A stretch of 64,000 bases of DNA. Origin: Erodium maritimum (taxonomy: Eukaryota > Streptophyta > Magnoliopsida > Geraniales > Geraniaceae). Location: the NCBI GenBank assembly GCA_963921825.1, contig OY997590.1:49369039-49433038 (forward strand), given 5' to 3'. The position numbers and the translations under genes are program-made. Of the stretch, positions 56,641 to 64,000 are shown in pieces. The notes below the pieces were generated by a model that worked only from the letters and a program-made list of their open reading frames with translations, was not told where the DNA came from and did not search any database. Each line of letters begins with the position of its first letter. Position 1 is the first letter of the stretch.

Positions 56641-58276
56641 TGTTGGGTCTCGAAGGAGAGTAGATGAACAAAATAATAGTGGAAGCATATACTCGAGACC
56701 TCATGCAAGCCATGGAACACTACCACGATTAGAAACACAAGACATAATCGAAATCACAATGTGCTTACCAATTGATGAACACATGGTAAGAGATGATCAG
56801 ACTTGAGTCTCCAAGACACCTACGTATCCTCCAAAGAATCAAAACCTCGTAGTTCTTGAGTTTGAGGACTCAAGAACACAACAAGGAGATGGAGGAGAGG
56901 GGGGTTCGGCCCAAGCAAGAAGAAGAGAAGAAGAAGAAGAAGAAGTTGCAAGCTCTCTTTTACATGTGTGTTGAGTCAAATGTGTTGCATGTTGAGATAA
57001 ATAATGTCTCTCCCATCATATATCTCCATCTACTCTTAATTAATTAGTAAATTAGGATAATAGAATAAAAAGTAATACTAGTTAATTAGTGGAAGTTAGG
57101 TCCCACCTAGTTACTAACTAACTAAGTTAACTAATCTAGTTTGAACCATTTGGTCAAGACTCAACTTATTGGTTCCTTGGACTTTTGGTGATATGGCGAG
57201 GTCCTGTGACTCGCTCATCGTCTCTAAAGCCTTCCATCCCAGATATATCCAACATTATCCGAGGAGATCGTTTCCAAGACTTCAAGTCTTGTCTCGATCC
57301 GTAAGATCCTAATTACTTACGGGCACATGACCCAAACCCCATTTTGGTCATGTCCCGTGTCAACGTCCTTTCTTGGCCATTCTCCATTAGTGTGTAATTG
57401 AGTTTCATCCTCCGGTGTGACCCTTAGGCTTATGCATGTCAGTACATCAACGTAAAATCTCATTTTACTTGATCCAACATAAGTGACAACTAACGAGACT
57501 TTAGTATTTCCTGGCGTTGTATAACGAATCGACTCTTGTCGATTCTAACCTTTCTGTCGTCTATGTCACTATTCTTTTATCTCTAGATATCCTGATTGAG
57601 ATAAGACATAGAGTCATCATCCTTATTATTCTCAATCAGATGTCTAAATATATGATACCCAATATCCTGTACATGGCCATGTTATTCCTTCAATCACTCT
57701 CGATCGAGCGAACGGAACGGATATCATTCCCATATCGTAGTATGAGAGACAAATCCCTTAGCCGTCTTTCATTTCATTCATGTAGTCCGTCCCCAAGCCA
57801 ATCATGGTTGTTATGGAAACCCCGTCACAGGCAGCGCAGGGCTCAGTGAAACTTAGTTGTTTACTACATAGCAATCACAAAGACTCGTCGGTCTAAGGAT
57901 ACATGAAGAGCAACAACATTTAATATGCTCATGACTTTATATATGACACATATTCAGGTCAGGTCGTCCAATATCATGTCCCATATGATATTTATGATCA
58001 AACTCCGGAATCTCATTCCAATGACTAATAGAACTAAGCCATATAAAGAGTCACATTTCATACTAGTCGCTTCTACTGAAACTTTGTTGACTAGGGACCC
58101 ATCAAGTGTGATCCATCTCGATCTATGGTTCTACTTCGCATGGTGGACATAGATCAAAACACAATTCGATATATTACTCTAACACATGAGTAATATAAAG
58201 CCACTCTACTTTTATTGCAAACAATGATCTATACATTTAGAGATTTACGATTGAGCTACGTGCACTAAGACTAACA
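56641..58276 (-). mobile_element. LTR-like repeat, copy 2 (about 1.64 kb)
   Basis: It begins TGTTGGGTCTCGA and ends CTAAGACTAACA, collinear with copy 1 at 21152-22826 throughout. Flanks TGCAG and TGTGG match at three of five bases, so the target duplication is uncertain. No coding region. A GAA tract (56920-56945) occurs near the left end. Confidence 0.6.
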
Positions 58277-58415
58277 TGTGGGAGTTTCGCTTACTCTAGG
58301 AGATGGATACCTCCCGCATAGAGCCCGAGGATTTGGCAACCCATCATTTTTATCTCCAGGGCATGGCCAAGAGGATTTTAGGGTTGGTATGATATATTGT
58401 TAAGTTTTTTTTACA

Positions 58416-58906
58416 GGGATAACTCTGGTTCCTAACCTTCTTGAATGTTTCGTTTTTACGTCCTAACCCAGACCAACGTTTCGTTACAGTTCCATACATG
58501 AAAGGTTGGAACTTTTACAAAACCTGATATGAAGCGTTTAAATTAACGATTTCGTTAACATGGGAAGTGAAAAGTCGAAACTACCCCTCCATTCACGTTA
58601 ACCTTTCAGCTCCCCATGCCCGTTAAACATGCAATTAGAACACTTAGTATACATATCCAACAATTTTTCAACACTGAATTTAAAAATAATGCATTATTTT
58701 GGGAAAGAGGAGCTGAAAGGTTAACGTGAATGGAGTTGTAGTTTCGACTTTTCACTTCCTATGTTAACGAAAACGTTAATTTAAACGGTTCATATCAGGT
58801 TTTGTAAAAGTTCCAACCTTTCGTGTATGGAACTGTAACGAAACGTTGGTCTGGGTTAGGATGTGAAAACAAAACGTTCAAGAAAGTTAGGACCCAGAGT
58901 TTTCCC
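58416..58906. mobile_element. Mutator-like MITE, copy B (491 bp)
   Basis: Same family as copy A: left GGGATAACTCTGG, right ACCCAGAGTTTTCCC. The 9-bp flanks TTTTTTACA and TTTTTTATA (58407-58415, 58907-58915) differ at one base. The internal stem is strong: the blocks around GTTAACNTTTCAGCTCC and GGAGCTGAAAGGTTAAC are inverse copies. Confidence 0.93.
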
Positions 58907-58980
58907 TTTTTTATAATACCGAAATGTGATCTTTGTACTCGGCCCTTTGAATATTAATCTACATTATTTATGTTTTAGGA

Positions 58981-59126
58981 TGTTGGGGAGGTTTATCATT
59001 TTATCGCACAAGGCTAACAACATTCCACCAGAGAATTACAGCAAAATGTATGATGATCCACCTGATTTGTACCAACAAAAAACGACTAAATTAGGCAAGC
59101 GGAAGAGGAATCGCGATCAGTTTTAG
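58981..59126 (+). pseudogene. Possible orphan last exon ending in a basic nuclear-signal-like tail
   Basis: After an acceptor-like TTATGTTTTAG, a frame of 48 codons runs to TAG at 59124-59126, with PPENYSKMYDDPPDLYQQ and an end GKRKRNRDQF. Codon content is protein-like, unlike the neighbouring MITE and LINE. No upstream exon could be found within the preceding repeats. I do not recognise the protein. It may be the remnant of a gene broken by insertions, or chance. Confidence 0.35.
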
Positions 59127-59389
59127 TCGAACAATTTTTTATTCTTGCAAGTCGAACAGTTATAGTCGGCCAACTTTTTTTACATTGTTCCCGTCAATAT
59201 ATGAATAAAAATACACAAAACGTTATACATCATCTATACGTGATCTAATCAGGGTCTAACTTTCACTATGACGCCAAAAAGATTAGACTCTGCATCAGTG
59301 TCTATTCAGGGTTTGATTCCCATTTTTTCCCCTAAAATAAGTTCAATTACACCAGGATTAGACTGATATAATTGTTTTTTTTATCATCA
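59127..59389. other. No gene recognised
   Basis: AT-rich; may contain the 3' UTR of the preceding exon-like frame. Confidence 0.4.
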
Positions 59390-60887
59390 AATGTTTTATT
59401 AAGGGTCCAATTCCTTGAAATAAAGAAAAGACCAAGAGTAAAAACTCTCTAGTAACACCAAGGATAAATCACCAACACCCATACAAGGAAAAGCCTACAA
59501 CATACCCCAACAAAGGGTTGCTTGTGGTCCAAGCAACCAAACACAAACACCTCCCTAACCAGTTACAATCAAGAAATTCCCTACTACAATGAACTAAAAA
59601 TCCTAATTCACACAAAGATTATCTCCACTGACATACAAAATGCATCAGCTGCTGCTATCCTCAGTAAACTCTAAGACCATACAATGCTTCACAAATCCTC
59701 CAACTGATATCAATCTCAGTTGGAAACACTTTAAATCCGTATTATGCACCACATGTATCAGTAACAATATATCAGGGTTAGGCAGCACTTATATCCACCA
59801 TTTGCCATAACTATGCTGCAACTTCTCCAGCACAATAATCACAACATAGACCTGCAAGTGAAGGTAACAAGGTGTTTTGAACCTCAAGTCTATCTGCCAA
59901 CTGAGGAATCTGGAACCTTAAATCAGTCAGCAAACTAAGAAAGAGGAGAGAACACTCAAAACCTAAAAAAATACCCACTCCCATTGAAATATAATGATCA
60001 CAGCACACTTGAACAAAATATACCCCTACTCTGAACTAAACCATGAAAACTAAACCAAGAATTGTCAAAGTGTACCTTACTAAACTCACAATTCTCTCCC
60101 CGAAAACCACCCCCATAACCAACCCAAATCCCAACCTCAAAGGTTTATAGACTACCAAGTTAAACAACTTTACACCAACCAATAGAACCAATGGATCAAC
60201 ACCCCAAATATAGTAGATCAGCTAACTTGTCTCCCAAGTCATAGCTGACTAAATCATCAATTCAGTAGTGATCTCCCCCCATAACACCTGAAGCACCTCC
60301 CAAGAACCCTAGAGTAGCCTCCTTGACTCCTAAGTCATCTCTACAAAAAGGACAGAATTTCATCCCAAGTCTCCAAAAAGAGATACAACTATTACAAGCT
60401 TAACCCTTGAGTTTTCTTCTAAGACAAGTCTTAGGAGAATTGATCCAGGCTTGAAATGAGAATGGTTGATACTTACTAAACAAACTCCATTCCAAATTAA
60501 AAGAGTAACTCTGAATTTTATGTAATATGGACTGTGGGGAAGCCAAACATTGGTTGAACACCAAGTCACTTCTCGCAAGAGTAACAAATGTAATTATCCT
60601 CCATTGCTAACATGATGTTCTAGGACTGAGGTTGATCCAAGAATAAATAAAACCTAAGAATCCCCCACTAGTGCTCCTTTGATGTCCCACCATTCAAGTA
60701 TTGCAGTCCAAACTAACCAAAATATGTGGCAGGTAATGAGAAGGTGATTGATTTCTTCAAAATCTTTGCCACAAAAGGACAAAGACTGTCCTGTTAATTA
60801 AAATTTAACCCTCTCCCATCCAGAAACAATTTAGTAGGCAAAGCATTGTGACAAGTTAACCACACAAATGCTAATTCTTTTTTTGGG

Positions 60888-60918
<31 letters not shown>

Positions 60919-61060
60919 AGTGACCAAATGAGTTTTGCCAAGAGTTTAGCTGAATACCATAATCATCTAAATGCCAATACATACTCTTCACCTTAAAACC
61001 AGCTTCATGGATTTTCCAAACTACATCGTGGAAGGTCTTAATAGCAAAAAAAACGAATTT
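59390..61060 (-). pseudogene. LINE 3' part with zf-RVT domain, 5'-truncated, minus strand
   Basis: On the minus strand, WLTCHNALPTKLFLDGRGLN (about 60790-60850), then CPFCGKDFEEINHLLITCHI (about 60720-60780), form the reverse transcriptase-associated zinc-binding end of plant LINEs. Further upstream, near 60955-61040, is the segment before it. From about 60600 down to 59390 is a long 3' region ending in a T-rich stretch on the plus strand (about 59375-59400), consistent with a poly(A)-side end. The 5' part, including the catalytic RT and the endonuclease, is missing. Frame changes are present. Confidence 0.72.
60885..60912. repeat. 28-base G homopolymer
   Basis: An uninterrupted G-run following TTTTTTT, inside the LINE fossil. 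Sequencing often miscounts such runs. Confidence 0.9.
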
Positions 61061-61200
61061 TACTTGTTTATAAGGATGGGTTCGACTTAAAACATAAGAC
61101 GAGAATCATTATGTCCCGATCGATTTTAACGAAAACTGAACAATACTTTATAGTGTGAAAAAACATGGAATCGGGTACTAGATCTGATTACCATTTATTA

Positions 61201-62202
61201 GAGCATCCACATCAGTGAGAGGGAGGATCACGAACCCTGAGACACAATCATCTGCTAACTGGGCAGGGTTCAGGCCCCTGCCCCCTAAATTTTGTGTGCT
61301 GCACATCAGAGAGCATGTATGGGGGGCATGATTTTCAGAAATGCTGACTGTGTAATTAATTAAGCTTTTAACTGAATCTGTTAACGTTATTTTTAAATCA
61401 ACAACTACTAAATAAAATAAAAATAAAATTCATAAATAAAAATAAAAGTTCATTACTAAAAATACAAAATTTAAAAATTACATGACTTAAAAAATACATA
61501 ATTCAAATTGACAATTCGTTTGGTCGATATAAACTTCTGTAGTGATGAATTCTTTGATGATCGTTACTAATACCATATATATTTTTTTGAAACACTAACA
61601 GTTACTATTACTGACAATAACGTTTGGGCATCGTCGTCAGACATTTTTTTATCGCAACAGAAAAATGATTTTTAAAATAAAAAAAATGATTTTTAAATTT
61701 AAAAACTGATTATTAAATTTAAAAATTGAGTTTTAAAATTAAAAACTGATTTTTAAAATTTAAAACTAATTTTTTAAATTATTACCTATATGCTGTTGTT
61801 GAAGCTTTTAAAATTGATTTAAAACTAAATTTTTTTGATTTAAAATTGATTTTTAAACTAATTTAAAAATGATTTTTAACTAATTTAGATTATTACCTAT
61901 ATACCCTAATTAACCTAATTAGTTGTAGTGGTATTGTGCTTCTTCTCCAAGTCCGACGTCTGTTTTTTTTTACAGGGCCACGCGTTAGAGGAGGATAGGA
62001 CGTGCGAGAGACAAAGGGGCTCGGGGCTGAATTTGGCCCCGCACCTCGCCCCCCCCGAACCCAGACTTAACCCTCTCCCGCCTCGGCTCCTCAAGCCCCG
62101 CACGCCCCTCTCCCCACACCGACCGAACCCCGAACCCGAATTCTTTTCCTCTTCTGCTCCCGCCCCGGCCTCGCAACCACGCCCCGATTGATGTGGATGC
62201 TC
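61201..62202. mobile_element. PIF/Harbinger-type non-autonomous element, 1.0 kb
   Basis: The ends GAGCATCCACATCAGTGAG and the inverse of CGATTGATGTGGATGCTC are inverted repeats. TTA flanks both sides (61198-61200, 62203-62205). The left half is AT-rich with repeated AAAACTGATTTTTAAA boxes. The right part (61975-62180) is strongly C-rich. No transposase. Confidence 0.85.
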
Positions 62203-62359
62203 TTAGGAAAGGTTCGGGTCGATCCGGGTATGGAGGTGGGCCGGATCGGTCCAGCCACGGACGAACATGACGATGGATCGGGTCGATCCAAACAGAGGCT
62301 AGACTGACTATGAAGGTGGTTCGGATCGGTCCAGACACGGACGAGAACGCATCTTGAAG

Positions 62360-62535
62360 CTCAAAGCGAGTACTAAATTCTCCATATATATATATTATAT
62401 AGAGTATACAGATACAGATAGGTTGTCTTCAGAAGAACCTTCCGGAAAATAGACGCAAAGTCAAGCCCTACCTCACAGAACCAAGAAGCCCCAGGCTTTT
62501 CCAGATCTCTTCTCTGTATCTCTCTCTCGATCAGG
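62360..62535 (+). promoter_or_regulatory. TATA box and 5' leader exon of a gene extending right
   Basis: TATATATATATTATATAGAG (about 62384-62403) is a strong TATA-like element. About 30 bases later an exon-like leader begins, with pyrimidine-rich TCTCTTCTCTGTATCTCTCTCTC, and ends at CGATCAG|GTATGTTC, a good splice donor at 62536. This is typical of a plant gene with an intron in its 5' UTR. The coding part is not in the window. Confidence 0.55.
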
Positions 62536-64000
62536 TATGTTCATTTCTTCGTTTCATGCTTTGATTTTCGTTCTACTGTGCTTTCCCCCCCTTTGATTTG
62601 GGCTTTTATGTGTTATGTATATCCTAAAGCGTTTGCGCTTGAGTGCTGGTTAATGGATTCAGATTTGATCCGATTAGGGTTTAAAGTTGATTTTTTTGGG
62701 CCTTTTGATAATCTGGGTGCTTTCATAATGAGGGTTTAGACTTTGGGTTTGATGTGAATTTGGAGAAAGTTGAAATTATAAGCATAATGGATCTTATAAA
62801 TTATTGGCAATTGAACGGTGGGTAGGTTGAGAGACTTGGTTATGTTAGACCTGAACCTGCAGTCTCGACATGACCATGTAAAGAATGAAAAACTGGAAAT
62901 AGTTGGTTTTGATATTACTGTTTTAGTATCAAACAGTTTGTTATGTTTTTTTCGGCCTTTGATTTGTGACGGCTTTTAGATGTCTTCCCAGATTTGTGCT
63001 AGGATTTTACAGTTTGTTATGTTTTTTTCGGCCTTTGATTTGTGACGCCTTTTAGATGTCTTCCCAGATTTGTGCTAGGATTTTACTCGAATTTTAGTTG
63101 GTCTAAGCAGACTGCTATCGTTGGGCTTTTAGGATCTTGCATATAAGGTAAGCAAGCCGAACCTGTTCCTAACTCAATTCATTCAATTTTTCTTATGGCT
63201 ATGCCTTTGCTGTGTTTAAATCTCTATGTGTGGTATGTATTTTCATGTATGAATTTATTCAACATCTTCCGTAAGACTTCTCTGATATAAACTAGTCTGA
63301 ACTGAAAGTACTCTAGCTAATTAGGCCACACATTTGTTTATTTCATCTCGTTAAGCACGGTGCACAAAACAATTTATCAAAAATGTGAAAAGGGGCATGA
63401 GCAAAACTAACTATGACGCATGATTAAGATAAGAATGGGAAACAAGGACCGGATTCAATAAGAGTAGAAAGTAAGGGGTTCACAGATTTACTCGTAGGAG
63501 CGTTTAAAGGATTTCTTTGTGCCACACATTTAAGGATATATGACCAATTCAATAATGAGATTCCTCGATTATTTCAATGTAACTTTTTTACTGACCCATA
63601 ACTGGCTTTGAGTGATTGTATCTGGGCCTATTCATAATTCTTGATCGATATATGACTCTATTAAAGTTAAGCTGGTTTTGCTGTGGTTGAAGATAAGATA
63701 AAGAACCCCCTGTAGTGAAAGTGGTGATATAATTTTTCAGGAAAAAAGATACGGGGACTAGGGTAAGGGTAGTACAAGATTCAGTGGATGACTTACCACT
63801 AGATAGGATTCAACGGAGAAGGATATATGAATGGAGTGCCGGGAATTGTAACGAATTTCGCTAAATGAGTCACGTAGCGCCTCCTATCTAATTTGGTGGA
63901 TGGCTTAGTTACTGTTCTGTCATAATCAATGCATTTTCTCATGGTCTTAACTAGTCGAACATGCGAAATGTTAAATTCATGTATTGTGCTTTGAAACATA
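62536..64000 (+). other. Probable leader intron or downstream sequence, no exon recognised
   Basis: The T-rich composition after the donor fits an intron. No convincing coding exon was found up to the window end. A direct duplication lies at 62933-63086. Confidence 0.4.
62933..63086. repeat. Direct tandem duplication, unit 76 bp
   Basis: 62933-63008 and 63009-63086 are nearly identical (one difference noticed: GACGGC against GACGCC). The near-identity suggests a recent event. It lies inside the presumed leader intron. Confidence 0.92.

Noticed and set aside
63799-63999. 66-residue minus-strand protein at the window edge
   Set aside because: No recognisable motif, and it lies in sequence that looks like an intron of the gene starting near 62.4 kb.

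Overview
This is nuclear DNA of a flowering plant, most likely a eudicot. The evidence is short exons with GT-AG introns, several plant-specific proteins (bifunctional aspartokinase-homoserine dehydrogenase, a DUF1442 protein, a PHOX/CLMP1-type TPR-PB1 protein, a P-class PPR protein) and a dense load of typical plant transposable elements. The species cannot be fixed from the sequence.

Five host protein genes can be modelled: the 3' part of aspartokinase-homoserine dehydrogenase (163-4773, +), a two-exon DUF1442 gene whose 4.3 kb intron is largely made of transposons (14395-19380, -), a PHOX-type TPR/PB1 gene (27550-29830, +), an intronless PPR gene (32984-34408, -) and a TTC5-like TPR/OB-fold gene of 13 exons (48066-53019, +). 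There are also two orphan exons of an ALIX gene (53525-54114, -), a possible orphan terminal exon near 59 kb, and the promoter plus 5' leader exon of a gene that runs off the right edge (62.37 kb onward). The genes share no pathway and form no cluster. They are ordinary housekeeping or organelle-related genes separated by repeats.

The repeats are the main story. From 5 to 14 kb lie a Ty3-type fragment with a complete small non-autonomous LTR element (TRIM-like) nested in it, an LTR fragment, an L1-type LINE ORF1 fossil, and a 2.96 kb solo LTR with a perfect 5-bp target duplication and a long GAA tract. A related LTR lies at 44.2-46.8 kb. Two copies of another LTR-like repeat lie at 21.2-22.8 and 56.6-58.3 kb. 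LINE ORF1 or RT-end fossils lie at 24-25, 46.8-47.5, 54.3-55.5 and 59.4-61 kb. Mutator-like elements with 9-bp target duplications are frequent (15.3, 26.7, 31.2, 34.6, 43.1, 55.6 and 58.4 kb). At least one carries a captured piece that looks like an L-type lectin domain. PIF/Harbinger elements flanked by TTA or TAA lie at 36.6, 39.2 and 61.2 kb, with a decayed transposase at 38.7 kb.

The most unusual structure is at 39830-41345. It is a row of about ten copies of one tRNA-derived SINE-like unit, arranged in strictly alternating orientation. The whole row is bounded by a single 6-bp direct repeat and sits inside ORF1 of a PIF/Harbinger element.
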